Source: Saccharothrix australiensis
GTDB taxonomy: Bacteria; Actinomycetota; Actinomycetes; Mycobacteriales; Pseudonocardiaceae
Direction: 5' to 3'
Length of the DNA stretch: 64,000 bases
Assembly (NCBI RefSeq): GCF_003634935.1
Contig: NZ_RBXO01000001.1
Location: forward strand, 62,001 to 126,000
Shown: positions 1 through 8,970 of the stretch, piece by piece
Layout: every line of letters begins with the position of its first letter
Position numbering within the stretch: position 1 is the stretch's first letter
Program-made: the position numbers and the translations under genes
Notes under the pieces: generated by a model
What the model was told of the DNA's origin: nothing
Database searches by the model: none
The model's input: only the letters and a program-made list of their open reading frames with translations

Positions 1-641
1 CCGGTGCCGCTGGCGTGCGCCAGGTGCAGGTCCTCGACCCGCATCGCGCCCACGCACAAAGCGTTGACCAGCGGGTTGCCCGCGTAGGTCGCGTCGAACA
101 CCACCTCACCGCCGATGTTGGGCAGGCCGAGGCAGTTGCCGTAGCCGCCGACGCCGGCCACGATGCCCGGCAGCACGCGGCGGGTGTCCGGCGCGTCGGC
201 GGGACCGAACCGCAGCGGGTCCATCACGGCCAGCGGCCGGGCGCCCATCGCGAGGATGTCGCGCACGATGCCGCCCACGCCGGTCGCCGCGCCCTGGTAG
301 GGCTCGACGTACGACGGGTGGTTGTGGCTCTCCGCCTTGAACGTGATCGCCCAGCCGTCGCCGATGTCCACGACGCCGGCGTTCTCGCCGATGCCCGCGA
401 GCATCTTGGCCCGCATCTCGTCCGTGGTGGTCTCGCTGAAGTACTTCAGGTGCACCTTGGACGACTTGTAGGAGCAGTGCTCGCTCCACATCACCGAGTA
501 CATGGCGAGTTCGGCGTCCGTGGGGCGGCGGCCGAGGATCTCCCGGATGCGGGCGTACTCGTCGTCCTTCAGGCCCAGCTCCTTGTAGGGCTGCTCCTGG
601 TCGGGCGTGTTCTCGGCGTTCTTGACGGTGTCCGTGGTCAT
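1..641 (-). CDS. purL: Phosphoribosylformylglycinamidine synthase subunit PurL, N-terminal part (cut by window edge)
   Basis: Large subunit of the FGAM synthase complex, which converts FGAR, ATP and glutamine-derived ammonia to FGAM in cytoplasmic de novo purine synthesis. The visible 213 residues start [11 protein letters not shown] and contain [15 protein letters not shown], the ESHNHPS nucleotide-binding motif and the [13 protein letters not shown] glycine-rich segment, all typical of the PurL N-terminus. The ATG at 641-639 overlaps the purQ stop by 4 bp (ATGA), so the two are translationally coupled. The start fits the compact PurSQL-type PurL rather than the fused enzyme. The C-terminal part lies left of the window. 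Confidence 0.97.
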   Translation of the reverse strand, partial: MTTDTVKNAENTPDQEQPYKELGLKDDEYARIREILGRRPTDAELAMYSVMWSEHCSYKSSKVHLKYFSETTTDEMRAKMLAGIGENAGVVDIGDGWAITFKAESHNHPSYVEPYQGAATGVGGIVRDILAMGARPLAVMDPLRFGPADAPDTRRVLPGIVAGVGGYGNCLGLPNIGGEVVFDATYAGNPLVNALCVGAMRVEDLHLAHASGT

Positions 642-1309
642 GCGCTTACCACCGCGTCGAGCAGGGACAGGAACAGGCCGAGCCCGTCGTCGGTCGGGCC
701 GGTGAGCGCGTCGATCGCGTGCTCGGGGTGCGGCATCAGGCCGACGACCCGGCCGTTGGCGCTGGTGATGCCGGCGATGTCGTTGCGCGAGCCGTTGGGG
801 TTGCCGCCGACGTAGCGGAACACCACCCGGCCCTCGCCCTCCAGCTCCGCGAGGGTGTCCGCGTCCGCCTGGTAGCCGCCCTCGCCGGACTTGAGGGGCA
901 CGAGGATCTCGGCGCCCCGCTCGTAGCGGCTCGTCCAGGCGGTCTCGGTGTTCTCGACGCGCAGCCACTGGTCGCGGCACACGAAGTGCAGCTTGTCGTT
1001 GCGCGTCAACGCGCCCGGCAGCAGGTGCGCCTCGCAGAGGACCTGGAAGCCGTTGCAGATGCCCAGGACCGGCATGCCCTTGGCGGCGGCGTCGACCACC
1101 TCGCGCATGACCGGCGCGAACCGGGCGATCGCGCCGGCGCGCAGGTAGTCGCCGTAGGAGAACCCGCCCGGAACGATCACGGCGTCGACGCCCTTGAGGT
1201 CGTGGTCCGCGTGCCAGAGCGGGACGGCCTCGCCGTCGGCGTACTTCACGGCACGGGCGGCGTCGACGTCGTCCAGCGTGCCGGGGAACGTGATGACCCC
1301 GACCCTCAT
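638..1309 (-). CDS. purQ: FGAM synthase glutaminase subunit PurQ
   Basis: Class I glutamine amidotransferase that supplies ammonia to PurL. It is 223 residues, the usual length. The nucleophile lies in GICNGFQ (about Cys85) and the catalytic His/Glu pair in PHPEH (about His194/Glu196); [14 protein letters not shown] is also diagnostic. It overlaps purS upstream and purL downstream by 4 bp each (ATGA junctions), so purS-purQ-purL form a tightly coupled operon read leftwards. Confidence 0.97.
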   Translation of the reverse strand: MRVGVITFPGTLDDVDAARAVKYADGEAVPLWHADHDLKGVDAVIVPGGFSYGDYLRAGAIARFAPVMREVVDAAAKGMPVLGICNGFQVLCEAHLLPGALTRNDKLHFVCRDQWLRVENTETAWTSRYERGAEILVPLKSGEGGYQADADTLAELEGEGRVVFRYVGGNPNGSRNDIAGITSANGRVVGLMPHPEHAIDALTGPTDDGLGLFLSLLDAVVSA

Positions 1310-1545
1310 GCGTCGATCCGCCTGACGACCCAGTCCTCGATCACCGGGTTGGCGAGGAAGGACTCGGCGATCTTGGCGAGTGCTGCGTCGTCGACGTCGT
1401 CGGCGACCTCCAACTCGAAGTGCTTGCCCTGGCGGACACTGGCGATTCCGTCGAAACCAAGGCGGGGCAGCGCGTTGGCCACCGCCTGTCCTTGCGGGTC
1501 GAGGATTTCGGGCTTCGGCATGACGTCGACGACGACTCGGGCCAC
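1306..1545 (-). CDS. purS: FGAM synthase small subunit PurS
   Basis: The 79-residue subunit that bridges PurQ and PurL. The protein runs from [20 protein letters not shown] to WVVRRIDA and matches the PurS fold length. The frame stays open upstream to 1830, but that part looks non-coding. The GTG at 1545 is preferred because an AGGGAG ribosome site sits about 9 nt upstream and the family starts here. It is the first gene of the purSQL operon. The copy A direct repeat begins about 90 bp upstream. Confidence 0.95.
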   Translation of the reverse strand: MARVVVDVMPKPEILDPQGQAVANALPRLGFDGIASVRQGKHFELEVADDVDDAALAKIAESFLANPVIEDWVVRRIDA

Positions 1546-1631
1546 GACAGGCTGCTCCCTGGTAGGAGGGCTGGCGGTACCGGCAGAGCCTACCTGAGCT
1601 GGGTGTTCATCAACTTCGCAGGTGGCGGGCG

Positions 1632-1780
1632 GCACAGGCGCACCGGGATTCACCTGATCGGAACGGGCGCGCGGCCACGCCGGGCTGTTAACCTGGTCGC
1701 AGCTTCGGCCCGTAAGCCGGAGAAGTGAGCGCGGTCCCCCTCCGGACGGTCGGCGGCCGCGCTTCGCGCTGTTCAGGGCC
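1632..1780. repeat. Direct repeat copy A (flanks the DUF3800-like gene)
   Basis: The first 45 bp (1632-1676, starting GCACAGGCGCACCGGGATTC) are identical to 2423-2467. Similarity then continues in a patchy way, through GCCGGAGAAGTG and TCCGGACGG blocks to CGCGCTGTTC-GGGCC, for about 150 bp in both copies. Copy A lies upstream of purS and its distal end runs into the 3' end of the DUF3800-like gene. Both copies have the same orientation. Confidence 0.85.
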
Positions 1781-2312
1781 AATCCAACCGGATCACCGAG
1801 CCGATCACCGGCGCCGCGCGACGAGCCCATTCACCACCTGCGCCGTGGCACCACACCGCGATGTCCGCCAACCACAACAACGGCTCGGCCGCGCTGTCCA
1901 GGTGCTCGTACACCACACCGGTCTCGCTGGCACATTTCCCCAGCGCGTGCCGAATGGTGAGGTCGTCGTGCGCGTTCCGCCCCTGCCGGCTGTCGAGGAC
2001 GAGCCGTCGACCGTCGACATCCAGCAGGTCGTCGACCAGCCGCGCCAAGCACGCCTGCCGCGCCTTCTCCTCGCCGCTTCGACAGCCGGCCCGGTAGATG
2101 TCGACCCGGACCTGCCACGCCGACACCCGCGAGATGATCAAACGTCGCCGGGCCGGTTTCTCCTTGTAGAAGTGCAACTCCCGCTGACCGGGGAACAGCA
2201 GGGCACGCAATTGGGCCCGCAGCGGGTTCAGCCTGTCCGGTCGGACGACGGCGGCCGCGAGGTAGTACGTGTCGTTGCGGCGGGACTCGTCGACGAACGC
2301 GTGCACTGTCAC
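1773..2312 (-). CDS. DUF3800-like protein of unknown function
   Basis: 179 residues beginning (V)TVHAFVDESRRNDTYYLAAA. The early FVDES motif, a later ELHFYKEKPARRR, RLVLDSRQGRN and LLWLADIAVW resemble DUF3800 proteins, which have conserved acidic residues and an inferred nuclease-like fold; this is a pattern match only. The GTG start at 2312 has a GGAGGG about 15 nt upstream, longer than usual. The gene is isolated and lies exactly between two direct repeats (1632-1780 and 2423-2569), which suggests it arrived as a unit between purS and the epimerase gene. Confidence 0.6.
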   Translation of the reverse strand: MTVHAFVDESRRNDTYYLAAAVVRPDRLNPLRAQLRALLFPGQRELHFYKEKPARRRLIISRVSAWQVRVDIYRAGCRSGEEKARQACLARLVDDLLDVDGRRLVLDSRQGRNAHDDLTIRHALGKCASETGVVYEHLDSAAEPLLWLADIAVWCHGAGGEWARRAAPVIGSVIRLDWP

Positions 2313-2422
2313 GGCCGTGCATCGGCACCCTCCAGTGCCGACTGGAACGACTCCGCCCGAACGTGTGTTCGCGCACCGATGCCGCTCGGGGAGCCCGATG
2401 GCGCGGCGGCGGCGCTGTCAGC

Positions 2423-2569
2423 GCACAGGCGCACCGGGATTCACCTGATCGGAACGGGCGCGCGGCCGTGACTCGCTGTTGCCGTGCGGTCAGCTCCCGC
2501 CCGCGAGCCGGAGAAGTGGGCACGGTCCACGTCCGGACGGACGTCGGTCGGGCTCGCGCTGTTCGGGCC
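2423..2569. repeat. Direct repeat copy B; main content of the 2313-2688 gap
   Basis: Second copy of the repeat at 1632-1780, with a 45-bp identical core at 2423-2467 followed by a diverged but alignable tail. It occupies most of the gene-free stretch 2313-2688, upstream of the epimerase gene. I see no other gene or clear terminator there. Copy A lies upstream of purS, so an ancestral divergent purS/epimerase promoter region may have been duplicated around the inserted gene. Confidence 0.85.
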
Positions 2570-2688
2570 CGCGTGCCGGGCTCGCAACGGGCCGTGGGCG
2601 TCCACCGCGAAACGGGCGCGGCGGGATGGCGTGTTCGCTGTGGGCAAACGGGCTGGCGGGAGCGCCGCCCGGTCTCCAGGGTGGGACC

Positions 2689-3660
2689 ATGCGGATGTTG
2701 GTGCTGGGCGGGACGGTCTTCCTCGGCAAGGCGGTCGCCGCCGAGGCGGTGCGGCGGGGGCACGAGGTCCTGTGCGCGGCGCGCGGCGAGTCCGGGCGGG
2801 TGCCCGACGGGGCCGCGCACGTCGCCGTCGACCGCGACCGCGGGTTGGGCGCGCTGGCCGACGAGTCGTTCGACGCCGTGGTCGACCTGGCCACCATGTC
2901 CGTGACCTGGGTCCGCGAGGCCGTCCGCACGCTGCGCGCGGGCCACTGGACGTTCGTCTCCACCTGCTCCGTCTACGCCGACCACTCGACGCCGGGCGCC
3001 CGCCAGACGCTGCCGCCGCTGGAGGACGAGCCCGGCGCGCCGAACACGCCCGAGCGGTACGGGTCGGTGAAGGTCGCCAGCGAGAACGCCGTCCACGAGG
3101 TCCGCGGCGACGACGCGTTCATCGTCCGCGCCGGGCTGATCACCGGTCCGGGGGACAAGAGTGACCGGTTCGGGTACTGGGCGAACCGGCTCTCCCGCGG
3201 CGGGCGGGTGGCGGTGCCGGACACGCCGGACCAGCCCGCCCAGCACGTCGACGTCCGGGACCTGGCCGCGTGGATCGTCGACTCCGCCGAGAACCGGAAC
3301 ACCGGCACGTTCGACGCGATCGGCCCGGCCAACCCGCTCAGCCTGGTGCTCGGCGAGATCGCGGGCGCGGTCGCGCCGCAGGGCACGGAACTGGTGCGCA
3401 TCCCGGAGCCCGTCCTGCACGAGCACGGCGTCGCGCCGTGGTCCGGTCCGCGCAGCCTGCCGCTGTGGCTGCCCGACTCGCACCGCTGCCTGATGTTCCG
3501 GGACGCGGGCCCCGCGCTGTCCGCCGGCCTGCGCCCCCGGCCGACGGCCGAGACCGCGCTCGACTCCCTGGAGTACGAGCGCGCCCTCGGCCTCGACCGC
3601 CCGCGCCGCGCCGGCCTGCCCGCGGCCGACGAGGCCGCCCTGCTCACAGCAGCGGGTTGA
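2689..3660 (+). CDS. NAD(P)-dependent epimerase/dehydratase-like reductase (extended SDR)
   Basis: 323 residues from MRMLVLGGTVFLGKAVAAEA. GGTVFLGK is the N-terminal Rossmann dinucleotide motif. STCSVYAD followed by a YGSVK motif gives the Ser-Tyr-Lys catalytic set of extended SDRs. QPAQHVDVRDLAAWIVDS matches the downstream SDR_e signature. The substrate cannot be named. The ATG at 2689 is chosen over longer in-frame openings because AGGGTGGG lies 5 nt upstream and Rossmann proteins begin here. The 3' end overlaps the convergent protease gene by 17 bp. Confidence 0.8.
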   Translation: MRMLVLGGTVFLGKAVAAEAVRRGHEVLCAARGESGRVPDGAAHVAVDRDRGLGALADESFDAVVDLATMSVTWVREAVRTLRAGHWTFVSTCSVYADHSTPGARQTLPPLEDEPGAPNTPERYGSVKVASENAVHEVRGDDAFIVRAGLITGPGDKSDRFGYWANRLSRGGRVAVPDTPDQPAQHVDVRDLAAWIVDSAENRNTGTFDAIGPANPLSLVLGEIAGAVAPQGTELVRIPEPVLHEHGVAPWSGPRSLPLWLPDSHRCLMFRDAGPALSAGLRPRPTAETALDSLEYERALGLDRPRRAGLPAADEAALLTAAG

Positions 3661-4801
3661 CCTCCGCCGCGACCAGGTCGATCCGCACGCCCTGGTTGGG
3701 GCAGCCGCCCCAGTGGTGCAGGCCGACCACCCGGTGCGTCCGCCGCGACAGCACCGGCGAGCCGGACGAGCCGCCCTCGGTGTCGCAGCGGTAGGCGATG
3801 TCGGACTGCGGCGAGTCGCCGTCGACGCGCACGCCCGACACCGTGCAGTAGCCGCCGGCGTTCTGGTCGTCGTGCAGGGACACCTTCTTCGGCTTCCCGG
3901 ACGGGTGGCCGACGACGTACATCTCCTCGCCGACGTCGGGCACCCGCTCGTCGAGCGCCAGGTGGCCGAACGGGGCGAGCTTGTCGAAGTCCGTGACGCT
4001 GAACAGCGTGTAGTCCAGCGCGGTGCTGGTCTTGAGCACCGACGACACCAGCACCTTGGTGACGGTCCCGGTCGTGGTGCCACCGCAGGTGTCGCACTGG
4101 TAGTCGAACCACACCTCGATGCCCGCGCCGCTGGTGAAGCAGTGGTTGTTGGTGAGCATCCGGTTGTTCGGGCCGACCCGCCACGCCGTGCACAGCGAGC
4201 GGCCGTTGCGCAGGAGCCTGGCGACCGCCCCGGTGCGGCCGAACTCCCCGGGGTTGCTCGTCCGGTAGCAGACGGCGTCGCGGTAGTCGTTCGCGCCGCA
4301 GATGCTCCTCGGTGCGCGCTCGGCCGCCGCGGCCGACTCCGCCGGGGTGTGGCCGCGGGTGATCCGGTCGACCCGCACGCGGGACCCGGGGTGCGGCCGG
4401 CCGCCGTCCCGACCGGTCAGCGCCACCGCGGCGCGGTCGCCCGTGACGGACATCGCCCAGAACCCGGTCCCGTCGACGGACGCCGTGCCGGAGGCGCGCA
4501 CGTCCGCCTCGTAGCGGTAGGTCTCCGCACCGGTGGGGTCGGCGACGGTGAGGACGTCGCCACCCACCAGCCGCAGGTCCGTGAAGTGGATCTTGACGTA
4601 CCAGGAGCCGGGTCGCTCGACCGCGCCGGCCGGGGCCGACCCGTCGAGGGCGACCGACACGACCTCCTCCTCGCCGACCTGCCGGGGCTGCCCGGCGTGG
4701 CCGGTCGGCGGGGTCGGCGCGGGGTCCGCGGCGCTTGCGGTTCCCGTCAACACGGGTACAACGAGCAGGGCGGCGGCGAGGAGGCGCAGGGTGCTCCGCA
4801 C
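3644..4801 (-). CDS. Secreted trypsin-like serine protease
   Basis: 385 residues with a Sec signal peptide (MRSTLRLLAAALLVVPVLTG, cleavage near TASA-A). A beta-rich propeptide or prepeptidase-like region spans about 40-150 and an S1-type protease domain about 165-385. Triad candidates are His220 in MLTNNHCF, Asp263 in ALDYTLF and Ser346 in GGSSGSPV. Several Cys (SICGAND, DAVCYR, CDTCGG) suggest disulfides, as in lysyl-endopeptidase-like actinobacterial enzymes. GTG start with GAGGTGAACCC upstream. Likely exported to digest extracellular protein; specificity unknown. Confidence 0.85.
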   Translation of the reverse strand: MRSTLRLLAAALLVVPVLTGTASAADPAPTPPTGHAGQPRQVGEEEVVSVALDGSAPAGAVERPGSWYVKIHFTDLRLVGGDVLTVADPTGAETYRYEADVRASGTASVDGTGFWAMSVTGDRAAVALTGRDGGRPHPGSRVRVDRITRGHTPAESAAAAERAPRSICGANDYRDAVCYRTSNPGEFGRTGAVARLLRNGRSLCTAWRVGPNNRMLTNNHCFTSGAGIEVWFDYQCDTCGGTTTGTVTKVLVSSVLKTSTALDYTLFSVTDFDKLAPFGHLALDERVPDVGEEMYVVGHPSGKPKKVSLHDDQNAGGYCTVSGVRVDGDSPQSDIAYRCDTEGGSSGSPVLSRRTHRVVGLHHWGGCPNQGVRIDLVAAEVNPLL

Positions 4802-4910
4802 GGGTTCACCTCACGGTGTGCGCAGGTATGGTGACACCTGGTGAGCCTGTCGGAGCCGCCCCGTCGTGTCTGCCGCCGAACGTCGGCACATCGCAACGGA
4901 AGGACCAGGG

Positions 4911-5522
4911 ATGCGGATCGTCCACTTCGGACACTCGTGCGTGCTCGTGGACACCGGGACGGCCCGGCTGCTGTTCGACCCCGGCGCGTGGTCGACCGGG
5001 TTCGAGGGGGTGACGGGGCTGGACGCGGTCCTGGTGACCCACCTGCACCCCGACCACCTGGACGTGGACCGCCTGCCCGACCTGCTCGCCGCCAACCCGG
5101 GAGCCGCGTTCTACTCCGCCGAGGAGCGGCACGGCGCGACGCCCGCCCGGCCGGGCGACGTGCTGGACGTCGCCGGCGCCCGCGTGCACGTGGTCGACGC
5201 GCCGCACGGGCAGATCCACCGCGCGGTCGAGGTGCCGGTCAACGTCGGCTACCTGGTCGACCACGGCGCGTTCTACCACCCCGGCGACTCGCTGACCGTG
5301 CCGGAGCAGCGCGTCGACGTGCTGGGCCTGCCCACGGCCGCGCCGTGGATGAAGCTCTCCGAGACGGCCGACTTCCTGGCGGCCGTCCACCCGCGGGTCG
5401 CCGTCCCGATCCACGAGGCGGTGCTGGCCCGCACCGACCTGTACTACCGCCTCCTGGCGGCCACCGCGCCGGAGGGCGTGGAGCTGAGGGTGCTGCCGCG
5501 CGGCGAGTCGGCCGAGCTGTAG
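4911..5522 (+). CDS. MBL-fold metal-dependent hydrolase (UlaG-like)
   Basis: 203 residues starting MRIVHFGHSCVLVDT. VTHLHPDHLDVD carries the metal-binding HxHxDH motif (about His44, His46, Asp48, His49). Further ligand candidates are FYHPGDSL and the C-terminal PIHEA. The single-domain layout fits UlaG-like hydrolases of the metallo-beta-lactamase superfamily; the substrate is unknown. The ATG at 4911 follows GGAAGGACCAGGG. An upstream in-frame start at 4866 is less likely. The last 79 bp overlap the convergent DUF2334 gene. Confidence 0.85.
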   Translation: MRIVHFGHSCVLVDTGTARLLFDPGAWSTGFEGVTGLDAVLVTHLHPDHLDVDRLPDLLAANPGAAFYSAEERHGATPARPGDVLDVAGARVHVVDAPHGQIHRAVEVPVNVGYLVDHGAFYHPGDSLTVPEQRVDVLGLPTAAPWMKLSETADFLAAVHPRVAVPIHEAVLARTDLYYRLLAATAPEGVELRVLPRGESAEL

Positions 5523-6163
5523 GTGGCGGGCTCGGCGGCGTGGTGCAGCGCGAGGTCGACGGACTCCAGCAGCACGTCCCGCACGCCGATCCGCGCCAGG
5601 TCGGCGGCGTCCACGCCGATCCGCACGAACCCGCCGCGCCGCGCCGCCCGGCCCACGCCGAGCAGGTAGTTCCAGTGCTCGGTGACCATCCGCACGCGGC
5701 CCGCGCGCACGTCGCCGGTGCGCAGGTCGCGCACGCCCGCCATGTCCGCGCACACCCCGAACCGGTGCTTGCGCAGCGCGACCAGCGTGCCGGGTGACGC
5801 CAGCCAGCCCGGCGGCGCGAACACGTCGGTGGCGAGGTCCAGCCGGTGCAGCGCGCCCCGCGCCGCGACCAGCCGCAGCCCGGCCTCGTGCGCGGGCAGC
5901 GCCGAGAACTCCGCGCGCCTGCGCAGCGGCACCGCGCGGCGGCACGGGTCGGCGCTGTGGTCGAACCCGTGCAGCACCAGCACGTCACGGCCGCGCACGC
6001 GCGAGCGGACCCAGTCCAGGGCCTCGCCCGCGACGGCCTTGCGCGGCGCGAGGAGCAGCGACAGCGGCACGCGCCGGCGGTCCAGCTCGGCGGCCAGGTC
6101 GGCGCACCGGGCGAGGGTGCCTGGCCCGATGCCGGACAGCGAGACCACGAGGGTGGCGACCAT
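5444..6163 (-). CDS. DUF2334-type polysaccharide deacetylase family protein
   Basis: 239 residues from MVATLVVSLSGIGPGTLARC. VLHGFDHSAD has the typical DUF2334 HG(F/Y)xH look. PAHEAGLRLVAARGAL and VFAPPGWLASPGTLVALRK fit the family, which has a polysaccharide-deacetylase-like barrel. The ATG at 6163 is preferred although the frame is open far upstream, because family similarity begins there. The last 25 or so residues are antisense to the metallo-hydrolase gene and look unconserved, so the real functional end may be earlier. Substrate unknown. Confidence 0.75.
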   Translation of the reverse strand: MVATLVVSLSGIGPGTLARCADLAAELDRRRVPLSLLLAPRKAVAGEALDWVRSRVRGRDVLVLHGFDHSADPCRRAVPLRRRAEFSALPAHEAGLRLVAARGALHRLDLATDVFAPPGWLASPGTLVALRKHRFGVCADMAGVRDLRTGDVRAGRVRMVTEHWNYLLGVGRAARRGGFVRIGVDAADLARIGVRDVLLESVDLALHHAAEPATYSSADSPRGSTLSSTPSGAVAARRR

Positions 6164-6339
6164 GTGACCCAGTGCGCCGCACGGGCGTGTCATCGGCCTG
6201 ACCGCCAGGTGACGGGCCGTGACCGATCGCGCGAACTGTTGCGCCCAGGGGCCACCGAGCCGCGACCCGCACCCGCCGAGCCACCGGCCGCCCGACGGCC
6301 CCGGCCCCGGCCGCCCCGACCGCCCCGACCGCGGGCGCG

Positions 6340-7224
6340 CTACCGGATCCAGTCCGCGAACGACAGCCCCGTGATCCGCTCGTAAGCCTCGACGTACCGC
6401 GCACGGGTCGCGGCCACCACGTCCGCGGGCAGCGGCGGTGGCGGCGCGTCGGACGTCCGGTCCCACCCCGACGCCTCGGACGTCAGCCAGTCGCGCACGA
6501 ACTGCTTGTCGAACGACGGCTGCACCCGCCCCGGCGCGTACCCCTCGGCCGGCCAGTAGCGCGACGAGTCCGGCGTCAGCACCTCGTCGCCCAGCACCAG
6601 CGCGCCGCTCCCGTCGACGCCGAACTCGAACTTGGTGTCCGCCAGGAGCAGGCCCCGCGACCGCGCGAAGTCCCGCGCCATCCCGTAGACGGCCAGCGTC
6701 GCGTCCCGCAGCCGGCCGGCGAGTTCCGGACCGACCTGCGCCGCGACCTGGTCGAACGAGACGTTCTCGTCGTGCTCGCCCAGCGCGGCCTTGGTCGCGG
6801 GCGTGAAGATCGGCTCCGGCAGCTCCGACGCCTCGACCAGGCCCGCCGGCAGCGGCACGCCGCACACCGCGCCCGACGCCCGGTACTCGACCATGCCCGA
6901 GCCGGTCAGGTAGCCGCGCGCGACGCACTCCACCGGCGCCATCGCCAGCCGGCGCACCAGCAGCGCCCGGCCGCGCACCTCCGCCGGGATGCGCGGGTCG
7001 TCCCAGGCCACGAGGTGGTTCGGCACCACGCCCGCCGTCTTCTCGAACCAGAACACGCTCATCGCGGTGAGCACGCGGCCCTTGTCCGGGATCCCGGTGG
7101 ACAGCACGTGGTCGAACGCGGAGATCCGGTCCGAAGCGACGAGCAGCAGCAACTCGTCGTCCACCGCGTAGAGGCGGCGGACCTTGCCTGCGGCGACCTG
7201 CGGGTAGTCAGCGAGCTTGGGCAC
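6340..7224 (-). CDS. purC: Phosphoribosylaminoimidazole-succinocarboxamide synthase
   Basis: SAICAR synthase: joins CAIR and aspartate using ATP in de novo purine synthesis. 294 residues. Diagnostic segments are [44 protein letters not shown] and LADTKFEFG. The GTG start ([14 protein letters not shown]) is chosen because the family begins here; its ribosome site is weak. It is a single gene separated from purSQL by five unrelated genes and followed divergently by the ABC importer. Confidence 0.96.
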   Translation of the reverse strand: MPKLADYPQVAAGKVRRLYAVDDELLLLVASDRISAFDHVLSTGIPDKGRVLTAMSVFWFEKTAGVVPNHLVAWDDPRIPAEVRGRALLVRRLAMAPVECVARGYLTGSGMVEYRASGAVCGVPLPAGLVEASELPEPIFTPATKAALGEHDENVSFDQVAAQVGPELAGRLRDATLAVYGMARDFARSRGLLLADTKFEFGVDGSGALVLGDEVLTPDSSRYWPAEGYAPGRVQPSFDKQFVRDWLTSEASGWDRTSDAPPPPLPADVVAATRARYVEAYERITGLSFADWIR

Positions 7225-7288
7225 GGGCGGAAGCCTACTTCGTCCCGGACCGTGGGCAGCCCTTCCCACCTGCGGCAAGATTCCTCAC

Positions 7289-8140
7289 ATGCGCGTACCT
7301 GCCCTGCTACTCACCGTGACCGCGTTCGCCGCGGTCGCCTGCGCCCCCGCCGACCAGGCGCCGTCCGGGCCGACGGCGGTCGACGGCGTCGCCTGCTCGA
7401 AGGACAAGCTGCCCACCCTGACGCCGGGCAAGATCACCTTCGGCACGGACCAGCCGGCCTACTCGCCGTGGTTCGTGGACGACGACCCGACCAACGGCAA
7501 GGGGTTCGAGTCCGCCGTCGCCTACGCGGTCGCCGGTGAACTCGGCTACGCCAAGGCCGACGTGGTGTGGACGCGGGTGCCGTTCAACGCGGCCGTCCAG
7601 CCCGGCAAGAAGACCTACGACGCCGACATCAACGAGTTCTCCATCACCGAGGAGCGCAAGCAGGCCGTCGACTTCTCCGCGCCGTACTACGACGTGGACC
7701 AGGCGGTGATCACGCTGAAGACGGCCAAGGCCGCGGCGGCGAAGTCGCTGGCCGACCTGCGGTCGGTGAAGATCGGCGCGCAGGTCGGCACCACGTCGTT
7801 CCAGGCCGCCGAGCGCCTGTCCACCGAGCAGGACGTGGCCGTCTACAACACCAACGACGACGCCAAGGCCGCCCTGCGGGCCGGGCAGATCGACGCGCTG
7901 GTGGTCGACCTGCCGACGGCGTTCCAGATCACGTCGGCCGAGTTCGCGGACGGCCACATCGTCGGCCAGATCCCCGGCGGCGACGGCCGTCCCGAGCAGT
8001 TCGGGATCGTGCTGGACAAGGGCAGCGCCCTGACCGGGTGCGTGTCCAACGCCGTCGAGGCGCTGCGCTCGAAGGGCACGCTCGGGAAGCTGGAGCAGGA
8101 GTGGCTGTCGTCGGCGGGCACCGCACCCGAACTCAGGTGA
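7289..8140 (+). CDS. Amino-acid-type ABC transporter substrate-binding lipoprotein
   Basis: 283 residues. The N-terminus MRVPALLLTVTAFAAVAC ends in a lipobox with acylated Cys18. The mature part is a SBP_bac_3 domain: KITFGTDQPAYSPWFVDDD, GFESAVAYAVAGELGY, INEFSITEERKQAVDFSAPYY and IGAQVGTTSFQAAE are typical of polar amino-acid binders. It is the first gene of a three-gene importer operon and overlaps the permease by 4 bp (GTGA). The ligand is not evident. Confidence 0.93.
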   Translation: MRVPALLLTVTAFAAVACAPADQAPSGPTAVDGVACSKDKLPTLTPGKITFGTDQPAYSPWFVDDDPTNGKGFESAVAYAVAGELGYAKADVVWTRVPFNAAVQPGKKTYDADINEFSITEERKQAVDFSAPYYDVDQAVITLKTAKAAAAKSLADLRSVKIGAQVGTTSFQAAERLSTEQDVAVYNTNDDAKAALRAGQIDALVVDLPTAFQITSAEFADGHIVGQIPGGDGRPEQFGIVLDKGSALTGCVSNAVEALRSKGTLGKLEQEWLSSAGTAPELR

Positions 8141-8970
8141 GGATCAGCGAGCTACAGCGGGAACGCCTGGCCTACCAGCGTTCCCGCTCGCGGCGGTCCA
8201 CCCTGGTCGCGCTGCTGTCGACCGCGGTGTTCGCCGTCGTCGGCTACCTCACCGTCACCAGCGCGCCGGGCTGGCCCCGCGTGCGCGAGGCGTTCTTCGA
8301 CGTCGACACGGCGTGGCGCGCGCTGCCCGCCGTGCTGGAGGGGCTCTGGCTGAACCTGCGGGTGCTGGTCGTGTGCGGCGTCCTGATCCTGGTGCTGGCG
8401 CTCGGCGTGGCGGCGGTGCGCACGCTGCGCGGCCCGGTCTGGTTCCCGCTGCGCGTGCTGGCCACGGCGTACGTCGACGTGTTCCGCGGCCTGCCGCTGA
8501 TCATCCTGCTGTACCTGGTGGGTTTCGGCCTGCCCGCGCTGCGGCTGTCCGGCGTGCCCAACGACTACGTCGTCCTGGGCGGCGCCGCCCTGGTGCTGGG
8601 TTACACGGCGTACGTGGCCGAGGTGTTCCGGGCCGGCATCGAGTCGGTGCACCCGTCCCAGGTGGCGGCGGCCAGGTCGCTCGGCCTGGACCCGCGCCGG
8701 ACGATGCGGCTGGTCGTGCTGCCGCAGGCGGTGCGGCGGGTGCTGCCCGCCCTGCTCAACGACTTCGTGTCGCTCCAGAAGGACTGCGGCCTGATCTCCG
8801 TGCTGGGCGCGGTGGACGCGGTGCGGGCCGCGCAGATCGAGCAGGCGAAGTCGTTCAACTTCACCCCGTACGTGGTGGCGGGGCTGCTGTTCGTGCTGCT
8901 CGCGGTGCCGTCGGCGCGGTTCGCCGACGCCGCGGCCAGGCGCGCCGAGCGCAGGCAGGGCGCCCGGTGA
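8137..8970 (+). CDS. Amino-acid-type ABC transporter permease
   Basis: 277 residues with about five to six membrane segments. The HisM/GlnP-type N-terminal block is ALPAVLEGLWLNLRVLVVCG, and the EAA loop is EVFRAGIESVHPSQVAAARS followed by LGLDPRRTMRLVVLPQAVRR. A single permease gene implies a homodimeric channel. The GTG at 8137 overlaps the binding-protein stop; the ATPase GTG overlaps this stop in turn. Confidence 0.94.
   Translation: MRISELQRERLAYQRSRSRRSTLVALLSTAVFAVVGYLTVTSAPGWPRVREAFFDVDTAWRALPAVLEGLWLNLRVLVVCGVLILVLALGVAAVRTLRGPVWFPLRVLATAYVDVFRGLPLIILLYLVGFGLPALRLSGVPNDYVVLGGAALVLGYTAYVAEVFRAGIESVHPSQVAAARSLGLDPRRTMRLVVLPQAVRRVLPALLNDFVSLQKDCGLISVLGAVDAVRAAQIEQAKSFNFTPYVVAGLLFVLLAVPSARFADAAARRAERRQGAR

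Noticed and set aside
1546-1830. Upstream extension of purS to a start at 1830
   Set aside because: It would add about 95 residues unrelated to PurS and cross the direct repeat; the GTG at 1545 has a proper ribosome site.
1831-4083. A 750-codon open frame on the minus strand across the DUF3800-like gene and the epimerase gene
   Set aside because: It is antisense to a well-supported SDR gene, is made of Arg/Pro/Ala-rich GC-skew translation and has no motif. Long shadow frames are expected at this GC content.
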